Source: Acidobacteriota bacterium (GTDB lineage: Bacteria; Acidobacteriota; Vicinamibacteria; Vicinamibacterales; Fen-181). Taken from it: a stretch of 48,077 bases of DNA. Below, piece by piece: positions 34,450 to 42,526 of the stretch. Made by a program: the position numbers and the translations under genes. How positions within the stretch are numbered: position 1 is the stretch's first letter; every line of letters begins with the position of its first letter. The notes beneath the pieces were generated by a model. It was not told the DNA's origin. It did no database searches and saw only the letters and a list, made by a program, of their open reading frames with translations. The stretch is taken from assembly GCA_017883185.1 (NCBI GenBank), contig JADGOB010000014.1, positions 1-48,077 on the forward strand. Reading direction: 5' to 3'.

Positions 34450-34752
34450 TCAGCTGGAACTCCTGTCCACCGTCAGTTCCACCCGCCCCACGCGCACGCG
34501 ATCTCTCGCTGTCAGCGAAGCGCGCTTGATGCGGCGATCGTTCACGAACGTGCCGTTCGTGCTGCGGAGGTCCTCGATCTCCAGCTCCCCGGAAGCATGG
34601 GCCGTGAAGCGGCAGTGCAGTCGCGACACGAGGGGGGCCTCGACGATGAAGTCGGCCCTGACCGCGCGCCCGAGCGTCTTGATCCCTTCCGGCATCACCC
34701 GGAACGTCAACCCCTCGTCGCCGCCCACGGACTTCGTCTGCAGGATCCACAT
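34450..34752 (-). CDS. Small FHA-domain protein
   Basis: This 100-residue protein is almost entirely one forkhead-associated domain, which binds phosphothreonine peptides. GRAVRADFIVEAPLVSRLHCRF contains the conserved G-R and S-x-x-H residues, and STNGTFVNDRRI is the phospho-recognition loop. The start codon lies 1 bp beyond the stop of the alpha/beta-hydrolase gene, so the two are likely cotranslated. An FHA protein needs a threonine kinase partner; the only kinase-like gene in the window lacks catalytic residues. The partner is therefore probably elsewhere. Confidence 0.85.
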   Translation of the reverse strand: MWILQTKSVGGDEGLTFRVMPEGIKTLGRAVRADFIVEAPLVSRLHCRFTAHASGELEIEDLRSTNGTFVNDRRIKRASLTARDRVRVGRVELTVDRSSS

Positions 34753-34753
34753 T

Positions 34754-36421
34754 CTAGCGAGCCCTCATCGTGTCTTTCAGCCAGGTTTCGATCGCCGAGA
34801 GCACAGTGCGGCTGACGGTCTTGTCCGGCAACCGGTCGTACTCGTCAACGTCGCCTGTCTTCGCCGGCACCAGCAGGTGGTTGATTCCGGCTAGTTTCAC
34901 CAGCTTCACTGCCTGGCCGGCGCGACCCTTCCTGGCCTTGGCCATCGTCTCCAGCTTGTCCGCGTTGGTGGGCGCGACCTGGGCGTCCAGTTCGCCCTGG
35001 ACGATGAGGACGGGCTGATCGATCTTCTTCATCACTTTCGCGGGATCGAAGGTGAGATAGCTTCTGAACCACGGCGTATCCGTCTGGCGCCGCACGTCAG
35101 CGGGAATCGCGTCGAGGCCGTTCCCGCTGATGACCGCCTGCTGGATCTTCTCCTGCAGCTCGATCTTGGCCTGCTTCTCCGCGTCCGGGATATTCATCAG
35201 CGCGAGCAGGTGCCGCTGCTGCTCGAGCGCGAGGGCCGCGCCGCTGACGCCTGGCGCCGCGACGAGCACGAGGGCGGAGATATCGCCCTCTCGAGATGCC
35301 GCCAGGGCCGCGACGGCGCCGCCATCTCCGTAACCGAGCAGCGCAATCCGACGCGGATCGACGTCCTTCCTTCGATTCAGGAACTTCACCGCGGCAACCG
35401 CGTCCTCCGCGTAGTCGGCCAGCGTCGTCGCCTCCGATCGGCCGCCGCTCTGGCCAACCCCGCGCTTGTCGTAGCGCACGACGACGTACCCCGAGTCGGC
35501 GAGGGCGGAGGCAACCTGGCCGAAGATCGGGATGCCGGCGACCGACTCGTCGCGGTCGGTCGGATCCGACCCGCCGACCAGGACGAGAGCGGGGAAGCGG
35601 AAGGACGGGCTGGGCCTGGTGGTCGGCTGCGACAGCGTGCCCGCCAGACTGAACCCGTTCGCGGGAATCTGCACCTGCTCGTCGTTCGGGCGCGAGACCG
35701 GCTCCCGGCGCGACGAGACCGACGCGATGTCGGACCGCACGACGTCAAGTGCCTGGGCCGGAACCGACAAGCGCAGCAAGCGCCCCCCCGAGTCCGCCCA
35801 CAGCTCGAAGTCCGCGGGCCGATTGGGGTTCGCGAACTCCAGGGTGAAGCGGCGGATCTGCAGCAGGGCCGCCTGCGTTCGCACGCGGTCGTCGGCGATG
35901 CTCTTGACGCGGATGGCGACCTGAGCCTGCGGGGGAACGTACGCCTTCAGTTCATCCCCCGGCTTGGCGGTCGCGAGTCGGGCGGCCAGCGCCTCGTAGG
36001 CGCCGAAGAAGAGGTTCGGGAGGAGGACCGCGTCGGGGGCAATCTCATCGGCCTTGTGCCCGACAGCCGTGCCCTGCGTGATACCGCTGGTCGCGGTCGT
36101 GCCGGTGACCGTCGTATGCAGCATGATTTGCTGGTCGCGCAGGCTTCCCTCGATGACGCACTCGAGCGGATACCACTCGGGCGAGTACGTGATCTCCGCC
36201 TTGCGCACGGTCATGCTGAGCGGCGGACCGATTCGCTCGGTTCCCCTAATCGTGAAGCCCAGCGGCGTCCGTGCAACCGTCACCTGCTCGACGCCGATCG
36301 CCACGCCCTTGAAGAACACGGTGAAATCGACGGGCTGAGCCGGGGCAGGGGGCTGCGCGTGGCCGACGCCTGTCAGCAGTGCGAAGACGACCAGAGCGAC
36401 AGTACAATGAGCAATACGCAT
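34754..36421 (-). CDS. Secreted alpha/beta-hydrolase-like protein lacking the nucleophile serine
   Basis: The 555-residue protein has a signal peptide (LVVFALLTGVGHAQ). Residues 30-235 form a beta-rich N-terminal region seen in some secreted hydrolases. From about 245 an alpha/beta-hydrolase domain follows (NGFSLAGTLSQP, LVLVGGSDPTDRDES, VVRYDKRGVGQSGG). The nucleophile elbow, expected as GHSEGG in this family, reads GYGDGG: Gly365 replaces the serine. Asp in VQGELDAQV and His in AGINHLLVP remain. The DNA reads clearly, so the change is not a translation error. It may be a pseudoenzyme or use another residue. The FHA gene follows after 1 bp. Confidence 0.82.
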   Translation of the reverse strand: MRIAHCTVALVVFALLTGVGHAQPPAPAQPVDFTVFFKGVAIGVEQVTVARTPLGFTIRGTERIGPPLSMTVRKAEITYSPEWYPLECVIEGSLRDQQIMLHTTVTGTTATSGITQGTAVGHKADEIAPDAVLLPNLFFGAYEALAARLATAKPGDELKAYVPPQAQVAIRVKSIADDRVRTQAALLQIRRFTLEFANPNRPADFELWADSGGRLLRLSVPAQALDVVRSDIASVSSRREPVSRPNDEQVQIPANGFSLAGTLSQPTTRPSPSFRFPALVLVGGSDPTDRDESVAGIPIFGQVASALADSGYVVVRYDKRGVGQSGGRSEATTLADYAEDAVAAVKFLNRRKDVDPRRIALLGYGDGGAVAALAASREGDISALVLVAAPGVSGAALALEQQRHLLALMNIPDAEKQAKIELQEKIQQAVISGNGLDAIPADVRRQTDTPWFRSYLTFDPAKVMKKIDQPVLIVQGELDAQVAPTNADKLETMAKARKGRAGQAVKLVKLAGINHLLVPAKTGDVDEYDRLPDKTVSRTVLSAIETWLKDTMRAR

Positions 36422-36481
36422 GGCCCTAAAAGAATAGCATCGGGCGGTGAACGGATGATAACGAGAGTCCCGGAGGCGACG

Positions 36482-37501
36482 ATGGAGTCAGGCGCGGAGT
36501 ATCGGGCGGCGAGGGAGTCGTCGGCGGTGTTCGACCGGTCGGGCCGCGGGAAAATCGCGGTGGCGGGGAACGACCGCCGCACGTACCTGCACGCCATGCT
36601 GACAAACGACGTCGCGTCGCTGCAGGCGGGAGGCGGGTGCTACGCGGCCTACCTGACGCCGCAGGGTCGGATGATCACCGACATGCGGCTGCTCGAGCTG
36701 GGCGACCTCGTGCTCCTCGATCTCGATCCATCGATGACGGCCACGGTTCTGCAGAAACTCGACCAGTTCGTCTTCAGCGAGGACGTGAAGCTCGGCGACC
36801 TGACCGAGGCGTTCGGCGAACTGTCGGTTGTTGGCCCGGCCGCGGCGCGCGTGGTGGCGGAAGCCATCGGAGCGGACAGTCAGCCTGGCGTGACCGAGAG
36901 CGACCTGCAGGGCTGGGAGGAGTTCCACAACGTCCGCACGACCTTCCGCGGCCAGATGGTCCTGGTGGCGGCGTCGCATGAGACGGGCGCGGCTGGCTTC
37001 GACCTGTACGTCGAGCGGCCGCACCGCGAGGCGCTGGCGGGCGCGCTGGTTGCGGCGGGCGCGACGCTCGCGGGCGGGGCGACCGCGGAGGTGCTGCGGG
37101 TCGAGTCGGGTCGGCCGGCCTTCGGCATCGACATGGATGCCGAGACGCTTCCGCTCGAGGCCGGGATTGAAGGGCGTGCCATCAGTTTCACCAAGGGGTG
37201 CTATCCAGGGCAGGAAGTGGTGATCCGCGTGCTGCATCGGGGCCACGGCCGCGTGGCGCGCAAGATCGCGGGAGTGATGGTGCCTGGCGACACCGTGCCT
37301 GCGACGGGCGACCTGCTGCGGGCGGGCGAACGCGAGGCCGGTCGAATCACCAGCGCGGTGTGGTCGCCGATGACAGGTGGCCCAATCGCCCTGGCGCTCG
37401 TCCACCGCGATTTCCTCGCGCCCGGCACCGAACTGACGATCCTCCACGGCGACCATGCGCTCTCCTCGACGGTCGTCACGCTTCCATTCGAGCCCCGTTA
37501 G
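36482..37501 (+). CDS. ygfZ: Folate-binding YgfZ/GcvT-family protein
   Basis: This 339-residue protein belongs to the YgfZ (IBA57-like) group, folate-binding proteins that support iron-sulfur cluster enzymes. KGCYPGQEVVIRVLHRGH is the signature of the family and contains its conserved cysteine. GRGKIAVAGNDRRTYLHAMLTNDV and YLTPQGRMITDMRLL are the GcvT-like folate-fold blocks. Length is normal. ATG 36482 was chosen for its CGGAGG site eight bases upstream; an in-frame ATG at 36455 would add nine residues. It is divergent from the alpha/beta-hydrolase gene and convergent with the MutT-type gene. Confidence 0.88.
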   Translation: MESGAEYRAARESSAVFDRSGRGKIAVAGNDRRTYLHAMLTNDVASLQAGGGCYAAYLTPQGRMITDMRLLELGDLVLLDLDPSMTATVLQKLDQFVFSEDVKLGDLTEAFGELSVVGPAAARVVAEAIGADSQPGVTESDLQGWEEFHNVRTTFRGQMVLVAASHETGAAGFDLYVERPHREALAGALVAAGATLAGGATAEVLRVESGRPAFGIDMDAETLPLEAGIEGRAISFTKGCYPGQEVVIRVLHRGHGRVARKIAGVMVPGDTVPATGDLLRAGEREAGRITSAVWSPMTGGPIALALVHRDFLAPGTELTILHGDHALSSTVVTLPFEPR

Positions 37502-37556
37502 CGAAGCTCCGCCTCGAGCCGCCGAGCGTTTCCCAACGGCATCCGGCGGATCTTAG

Positions 37557-37958
37557 CTAATAGCGTGATGCAGCCAGGCGCGCCACTAGTTCGCTGTCGG
37601 CGGGCGGAAACGAGAGCGTGTGGAGTTCGTGGCGGGCGACCCAGCGGATCTCCTGTCCCAGCAGCGGTCGCGGCTCGGTGGTGAGATCGCACCGGAAGAA
37701 CCTGAGGTCGAGCACCCGATCGGCGTAGGCGTAGGTCGTGCGGAAGATCTCCTCGTGTACCGTGGCGCTCGCGCCGAGTTCCTCGACAATCTCCCGCGCC
37801 AGGCACGCTTCGGCCGATTCGCCCGGCTCGCACTTTCCGCCGGGGAACTCCCAGAAGCCGCCCATGTGCGAGCCTTCGAGGCGGCGGGCCACGAGAAGAA
37901 AGCCGTCGCGCTCGATGACGGCGGCGGTCACGACGGTCGGTGCCTTGGTCTTGTCCAT
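37557..37958 (-). CDS. MutT-type Nudix hydrolase
   Basis: The 133-residue protein is likely an 8-oxo-dGTP or related nucleotide pyrophosphatase that cleans the precursor pool. The Nudix box is GGKCEPGESAEACLAREIVE followed by ELG, matching G-x5-E-x7-REUxEExGU. The flanking VVTAAVIERDGFLLVARR and GFWEFPGG are typical of MutT-like enzymes and of the MutT-like C-terminal domain of MutY. The gene begins 19 bp after the stop of a short mutY-like gene on the same strand. The two products may work together on oxidised guanine. Other Nudix substrates cannot be excluded. Confidence 0.85.
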   Translation of the reverse strand: MDKTKAPTVVTAAVIERDGFLLVARRLEGSHMGGFWEFPGGKCEPGESAEACLAREIVEELGASATVHEEIFRTTYAYADRVLDLRFFRCDLTTEPRPLLGQEIRWVARHELHTLSFPPADSELVARLAASRY

Positions 37959-37977
37959 CGGGTAAGAACCGGGGGCG

Positions 37978-38688
37978 CTATGTCGCTCTGGCGTGGCGCC
38001 GCTTCTTCGCAGCGCTGGCGAGCTTCGCGATGCTGCCGTCGAGCGGATACGAGACGCACGACCGCGCCATCGGGCACGATGCGCACTGCGGCTTGCGTGC
38101 CGGGCAGACGATGGCGCCGAAATCCATGAGCGCCTGGTTGAAATCGAACACGCGCTTGCGGGGCAGCAGCGCGCGCGACACGTCCCACAGGTGTTTTCGC
38201 GCGGCGTGGGCTTTGGGGTCCCCCTTGCCCACGAACACGCGGAACAGCACGCGGGCGACGTTGGTGTCGAGGATTGCCGCCCGCTGGCCGAACGCGAAGC
38301 TTCGGATCGCGCCAGCCGTGTACTGCCCGATCCCCTTGAAGGAGAGCAGGGTCTCCTCGTCGGCCGGGAGCGCGCCGTTGTAGCGCGCGACCGCCTCCCG
38401 AGCGATCGAGTGCAGACGCCGCGGACGGATGTTGTATCCCAGCGGATACCAGGCTTGCACCGCTTCCTCGACGGGCCTGGCCGCCAGCGCTTCGAGCGAC
38501 GGGAAACGATCCAGCCACTCGTGGTACTTCGGCAGGACGCGGTCCACCTGCGTCTGCTGGAGCATGATCTCCGAGACGAGGACCTGGTAAGGATCTGTCG
38601 CGCGGCGCCACGGCAGGTCGCGGCCGTTCCGGTCGTACCAATCGAGCAGCCGGCGGCGAAACGCCTGCCGCGCGCCCGCTCCGGACAT
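37978..38688 (-). CDS. mutY: Short MutY-like adenine DNA glycosylase
   Basis: The protein has 236 residues from Met 38688. It is a HhH-GPD glycosylase: LVSEIMLQQTQV holds the catalytic Glu40, LLSFKGIGQYTAGAI is the helix-hairpin-helix, and ILDTNVARV holds Asp140. The [4Fe-4S] cysteines are Cys194, 201, 204 and 210. Usual MutY is about 350 residues with a MutT-like C-terminal domain that recognises 8-oxoguanine; here the protein ends 26 residues after the cluster. The neighbouring MutT-type gene may supply related activity. A mismatch glycosylase of the short MIG type is the main alternative. The longer open frame upstream runs into palindromic elements and was not used. Confidence 0.85.
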   Translation of the reverse strand: MSGAGARQAFRRRLLDWYDRNGRDLPWRRATDPYQVLVSEIMLQQTQVDRVLPKYHEWLDRFPSLEALAARPVEEAVQAWYPLGYNIRPRRLHSIAREAVARYNGALPADEETLLSFKGIGQYTAGAIRSFAFGQRAAILDTNVARVLFRVFVGKGDPKAHAARKHLWDVSRALLPRKRVFDFNQALMDFGAIVCPARKPQCASCPMARSCVSYPLDGSIAKLASAAKKRRHARAT

Positions 38689-38711
38689 CGCCGCTGTCTT
38701 CAGATTTCTTT

Positions 38712-38727
38712 TCCTCGACGTCGAGGA
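38712..38727. promoter_or_regulatory. Perfect 16-bp palindrome upstream of mutY
   Basis: TCCTCGACGTCGAGGA reads the same on both strands and lies 24 bp before the chosen mutY start. It could be an operator for a dimeric regulator. If mutY starts at an earlier Met (38733), it is coding instead. Confidence 0.35.
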
Positions 38728-38753
38728 CTTCATCCGCGGGGGACGAAAAGGAG

Positions 38754-38819
38754 GCGGACCCATGTTTCAGACCGTGCCATGATCAGTGAGCGGATGGCAA
38801 GAACTGAAAATGGGTCTGC
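38754..38819. repeat. REP-like palindromic element
   Basis: The outer arms at 38754-38770 and 38804-38819 pair almost fully (GACCCATGTTTCAG against CTGAAAATGGGTC, with one bulge). The inner arms TGCCAT (38775-38780) and ATGGCA (38794-38799) pair perfectly. The two-stem hairpin lies in the divergent gap between mutY and the cobalamin adenosyltransferase gene. A poly-C stretch follows. It resembles REP-type intergenic elements. Confidence 0.65.
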
Positions 38820-38872
38820 CCCCCCGCCCCCCGTTTCACCCCGTCTCACGTGCCGTGACATAATTCTCCCCG

Positions 38873-39412
38873 GTGAAGATCTACACTCGGACCGGCGACA
38901 ACGGTGAAACCGGCCTGTTCGACGGCCGACGGGTCTCGAAATCCGACCTGCGCGTTGACGCGTACGGCGAAATCGACGAACTGAACGCGGCGATCGGCGT
39001 CGTCCTCGCCAGCGGGGTGGACGCGGAGATGTCCGCGATGCTCCAGGCCATTCAGCGCGACCTCTTCGCGGTGGGCGGACGTCTCGCCGACCCGGGACGC
39101 CGCGTGGCGGATCGCGTGCAGAAGATGGTGGTAGGCGGCACCGAGGTTGAACGCCTCGAGCAGTGGATTGACCAGCTGGAAGCCGAGCTGCCGCCGCTTC
39201 GCCGGTTCATCCTGCCCGGCGGCTCGCCGCCCGGCGCAGCGCTCCACCTGGCCCGCACGATCTGCCGGCGGGCTGAACGTCGGGTCGTCGGCCTGGGCCC
39301 GGACGAGGTGGACGCCGAGTTGCTGGCCTACGTGAACCGGCTCTCGGATTTCCTCTTCGTCGCCGCCCGGGCGGTGAATCGGCGCGCCGGCATCCCGGAA
39401 CTCGAATGGTGA
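38873..39412 (+). CDS. Cob(I)alamin adenosyltransferase, PduO type
   Basis: The 179-residue protein transfers the adenosyl group of ATP to cob(I)alamin, giving coenzyme B12. KIYTRTGDNGETGLFDGRRVSKSD is the ATP-binding N-terminus of the PduO type (quoted in part: TRTGDNGETGLFDG). FILPGGSPPGAALHLART and CRRAERRVV are the other conserved blocks; YVNRLSDFLFVAAR is the C-terminal signature. The start is GTG 38873, with CATAAT ending 8 nt upstream and no good Shine-Dalgarno. No B12 riboswitch was seen. Its stop overlaps the hpnC start, so it appears to lead the hopanoid operon. Confidence 0.92.
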   Translation: MKIYTRTGDNGETGLFDGRRVSKSDLRVDAYGEIDELNAAIGVVLASGVDAEMSAMLQAIQRDLFAVGGRLADPGRRVADRVQKMVVGGTEVERLEQWIDQLEAELPPLRRFILPGGSPPGAALHLARTICRRAERRVVGLGPDEVDAELLAYVNRLSDFLFVAARAVNRRAGIPELEW

Positions 39413-40329
39413 CGAACCTGGCCGAGGCGTACGCGACCTGCGCCCGGTTCGCGCGCGATCACTACGAGAACTTCCCGGTCGCCTCGCGCCTGCTGCCGCG
39501 CGGGATGCGGCCACACGTTGCGGCAGTGTATGCGTTCGCCCGCGTGGCCGACGATTTCGCGGACGAAGGCGACCGTCCCGCCGCGGGGCGGCTCGATCTG
39601 CTCGACGCCTGGAGCGAGCAGCTCCACGCGTGCACGGCCCCGGCGGACCCCAGCCTCGGCCCGGCACCACGCGCGACCGCGACGGGTCGTGCGATCGTCG
39701 CCCTCCCCTCAGAGACCTCGCACATCTTCGCCGCCCTCGGCAGTACAATCCGCACCTGCGGGCTCCCCGTGTCGCTGTGCGACGACCTTCTCAGCGCGTT
39801 TCGCCAGGATGTGACGACGGTGCGATACGACACGTGGGAAGCCGTTCTCGACTACTGCCGGCGTTCGGCAAACCCCGTGGGCCGGCTCGTGCTGGCGATC
39901 GCCGGCTATCGCGACGACCGGCTCGACCGCAGCTCCGACGCTGTCTGCACGGCCCTGCAGTTGACGAACTTCTGGCAGGACCTGGAGCGCGACTGGCTCA
40001 AGGGAAGGCTCTACCTCCCCCTCGACGAGTGCCGCCTGGAGGGAGCGCGCCTCGCGGACCTTGACGCGCGTTTGTTGACATCGGCGTGGCGCAAGGTCCT
40101 GCGCGGCGCGGGCGCGAGGACAGCGGCGCTCTTCGACGAGGGCCGCATGGTGTGCGACCGCGTGAGCGGCCGGTTGCGATTCGAATTGCGGTTCACCTGG
40201 CTTGGCGGGCGGCGCATTCTCTCGCGGTTGGAGCGGGACGATTTCGACGTGTTCCTGCGGCGACCTGCTCTGCGTGGAGCCGATCTCCCGGCGCTTCTCT
40301 GGCAGGCGATGATCTGGCGGACGCGATGA
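39406..40329 (+). CDS. hpnC: Hydroxysqualene synthase
   Basis: This 307-residue prenyl-condensing enzyme belongs to the squalene/phytoene synthase family. In the HpnCDE route it converts presqualene diphosphate to hydroxysqualene. The first aspartate motif is RVADDFADEGD, the second is TNFWQDLERDWLKGRLYLP. FARDHYENFPVASRLLP at the start is characteristic of HpnC. It overlaps the adenosyltransferase gene by 7 bp and the next gene by 4 bp, consistent with translational coupling. The assignment to hpnC rather than hpnD rests on the NFWQD motif and gene order. Confidence 0.9.
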   Translation: MVTNLAEAYATCARFARDHYENFPVASRLLPRGMRPHVAAVYAFARVADDFADEGDRPAAGRLDLLDAWSEQLHACTAPADPSLGPAPRATATGRAIVALPSETSHIFAALGSTIRTCGLPVSLCDDLLSAFRQDVTTVRYDTWEAVLDYCRRSANPVGRLVLAIAGYRDDRLDRSSDAVCTALQLTNFWQDLERDWLKGRLYLPLDECRLEGARLADLDARLLTSAWRKVLRGAGARTAALFDEGRMVCDRVSGRLRFELRFTWLGGRRILSRLERDDFDVFLRRPALRGADLPALLWQAMIWRTR

Positions 40330-41159
40330 GCGGGCGAGACACGAACTTTTACTATTCGTTCCTGGTGCTTCCCTCCGAGAAGCGGCGCGCGATCGTGGCC
40401 GTCTGGGACTTCTGTCACGCCGTGGACGATGCGGTGGACGAGGCTCCTTCGTCGGCCGGGCCGGACGACCCGGACGGCGCGAGGGCGCGGCTCGCGCGAT
40501 GGCGCGACGAGTTGGGCGCGTGCTACATCGGCCAGCCTCAAACCCCGCAGGGCGCGAACCTGGTCCCGTTCATCCGTCGGTTCTCGCTTCCACAAGGCAG
40601 CTTCGAGGCCGTGATCGACGGCGTGGCCATGGACCTCGACCGCTCGCGGTACGAGACGTTCGACGACCTGCGGGAGTACTGCCTTCGCGTCGCGTCCGCG
40701 GTCGGCCTCCTCTGCATCGAGATCTTCGGCTACAGCGACCCGCGAACACGCCAGTACGCCGTGGACCTCGGCATCGCGCTCCAGTTGACCAACATCATCC
40801 GCGACGTGGCAACAGACCTGGAGCGCGGGCGAATCTACCTCCCGCTCGAGGACCTTGCCCGACACCGCTGCGGCGAAGACGACCTGCGTGCCGGGATCGT
40901 CTCCGAGCGCGTGCGGGGCCTTCTCGCAGAAGAGTGCCGCCGGGCCGGGGACTACTACGAACGGGCAGAGCGGGAGTTGCCGCACGCCGACCGTCGGACG
41001 ATGGTGGCGGCCCGGATCATGGCCGGGATCTACCACGCAATCCTGGACCGGGTCGAGGCCTCGGGTTACGACGTGTTCTCGCAGAAAATCCGGGTGCCGC
41101 GCCCGCGTCGCGCGGTCATTGCGGCCTTGGTGTGGGCACGAGTGATGAGCGGGCGCTGA
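40326..41159 (+). CDS. hpnD: Presqualene diphosphate synthase
   Basis: The 277-residue enzyme joins two farnesyl diphosphates into presqualene diphosphate. Motifs are FYYSFLVLPSEKRRAI, DFCHAVDDAVDEA (first Asp motif), and LTNIIRDVATDLERGRIYLP (second). These match HpnD and bacterial phytoene synthase relatives. The ATG overlaps the hpnC stop (ATGA), and its own stop overlaps the hpnE start. The upstream open frame was rejected because it lies inside hpnC. Confidence 0.92.
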   Translation: MSGRDTNFYYSFLVLPSEKRRAIVAVWDFCHAVDDAVDEAPSSAGPDDPDGARARLARWRDELGACYIGQPQTPQGANLVPFIRRFSLPQGSFEAVIDGVAMDLDRSRYETFDDLREYCLRVASAVGLLCIEIFGYSDPRTRQYAVDLGIALQLTNIIRDVATDLERGRIYLPLEDLARHRCGEDDLRAGIVSERVRGLLAEECRRAGDYYERAERELPHADRRTMVAARIMAGIYHAILDRVEASGYDVFSQKIRVPRPRRAVIAALVWARVMSGR

Positions 41160-42526
41160 TGCGACCCTTCGATGTCGTGGTGATCGGCGGAGGGTTCGCG
41201 GGGCTGAGCGCCGCCGCGGCGCTGACCTCGTCGGGCGCGTGCGTTCTCCTGCTCGAGGCGCGGCCGGCACTCGGCGGGCGCGCTTCTGCGTTTGTCGATC
41301 CGGCCACCGGCGAGCAGGTGGACAACGGCCAGCACCTGATGCTCGGCTGCTACCACGAGACATTCGAGTTCCTCGCCCGCATCGGTGCAAGCGACCTGGT
41401 GCGCGTCCAGCCCAGCCTCGAAGTGCCGTTCGTGGACCCGGCGGGCTGCCAGACCACGCTGTGGTGCCCGCCGCTGCCGTCGCCGCTGCACCTGCTCGCG
41501 GGACTTGTCGAGTGGGACGCCCTCGGCTTCAGGGACCGGATGTCGGCGTTCAGCTTGGCCGCGCCCATCCGGCGTGCTCAGCGTTTTCTCCGCACGGGCA
41601 AGGGCTGGCTGCCGGCGTCGCCCGGGGAAACGGTGGAGAACTGGCTGATTCGGAACGGGCAGACCCGGCGCCTGCGCGACATGCTGTGGGAGCCGCTGGC
41701 GCTGGCCGCGCTGAACCAGCCGGCGCAGGAGGCCGCCGCCCCGGCCTTCCTGGGGGTGCTCGCGCGCATGCTTGGACCCGGCCCGACCAACTCGGCCTTG
41801 GCCGTTCCGCTGCGGCCGCTGACGGAGGTCTACGCGGACCCGGCCTGCGAGTTCATCCGGGCCGGCGGCGGCGAGGTTCGGGTGTCGAGCCCCGCGCGCG
41901 TTCGCGTGGACGGTGACCGCGTGACGGGCATCGAGGTCCGAAGCGAACGCATCGATGCGCCGTACGTCATCGTGGCGGTCCCGTGGTTCGCCCTCGCCGA
42001 GACGTTCGTCGGCCAGGTGGGCGCCCTCGCCGACCTGCTCTCGGCCGCTGGAGCGGTTGCGGCGTCGCCCATCGTGACGGTCAACCTCTGGTTCGACCGC
42101 GGCGTGCTGCCGGCGCCGTTCATCGGCTTGCCCGGCAGGACGTTCCAGTGGGTATTCGACAAGCGGCAGGTGTTCGGCGACTCCGCCTCCCACTTGTCAT
42201 GTGTCTCGAGCGGCGCCGCTGCGGTCGTCGCACGGTCGAACGAGGCGCTGGCGGCAAGAGCCTACGACGAGCTAGTGACCGCGCTGCCGGCCGCGCGCGC
42301 GGCCCGGCTGCTTCGAAGCCTGGTTGTCCGCGAGCGGCGAGCCACGTTCTCGCTCGCGCCCGGGCAGCCGCCACGCCCCGGCACCCGCACGCCCGTGAGA
42401 GGATTGCTGCTGGCAGGCGACTGGGTCGACACCGGCCTGCCCGCCACCATCGAAGGCGCCGTCGTCAGCGGACACCGCGCCGCCCAGTGCATTCAGTCTG
42501 GGCCTCGGGCCCTGAGCCTCTTATGA
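41159..42526 (+). CDS. hpnE: Hydroxysqualene dehydroxylase
   Basis: The 455-residue FAD-dependent amine-oxidase-like enzyme reduces hydroxysqualene to squalene, completing the HpnCDE route. VVVIGGGFAGLSAAAALTSS is the FAD-binding motif, LEARPALGGRASAF the following Gly-Gly-Arg segment, and LLLAGDWVDTGLPATIEGAV the C-terminal FAD contact typical of HpnE and carotenoid desaturases. DNGQHLMLGCYHETFEFL is characteristic of HpnE. The ATG shares its A with the hpnD stop (41159). The squalene-hopene cyclase gene is not in the window. Confidence 0.92.
   Translation: MRPFDVVVIGGGFAGLSAAAALTSSGACVLLLEARPALGGRASAFVDPATGEQVDNGQHLMLGCYHETFEFLARIGASDLVRVQPSLEVPFVDPAGCQTTLWCPPLPSPLHLLAGLVEWDALGFRDRMSAFSLAAPIRRAQRFLRTGKGWLPASPGETVENWLIRNGQTRRLRDMLWEPLALAALNQPAQEAAAPAFLGVLARMLGPGPTNSALAVPLRPLTEVYADPACEFIRAGGGEVRVSSPARVRVDGDRVTGIEVRSERIDAPYVIVAVPWFALAETFVGQVGALADLLSAAGAVAASPIVTVNLWFDRGVLPAPFIGLPGRTFQWVFDKRQVFGDSASHLSCVSSGAAAVVARSNEALAARAYDELVTALPAARAARLLRSLVVRERRATFSLAPGQPPRPGTRTPVRGLLLAGDWVDTGLPATIEGAVVSGHRAAQCIQSGPRALSLL

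Noticed and set aside
34754-36421. Sequencing error hiding the hydrolase serine
   Set aside because: The flanking residues of the elbow also differ (Tyr and Asp for His and Glu), and the frame is intact, which points to true divergence.
38820-38872. Cobalamin riboswitch before the adenosyltransferase gene
   Set aside because: No B12-box or long structured leader is visible; the candidate promoter is within 15 bp of the start.
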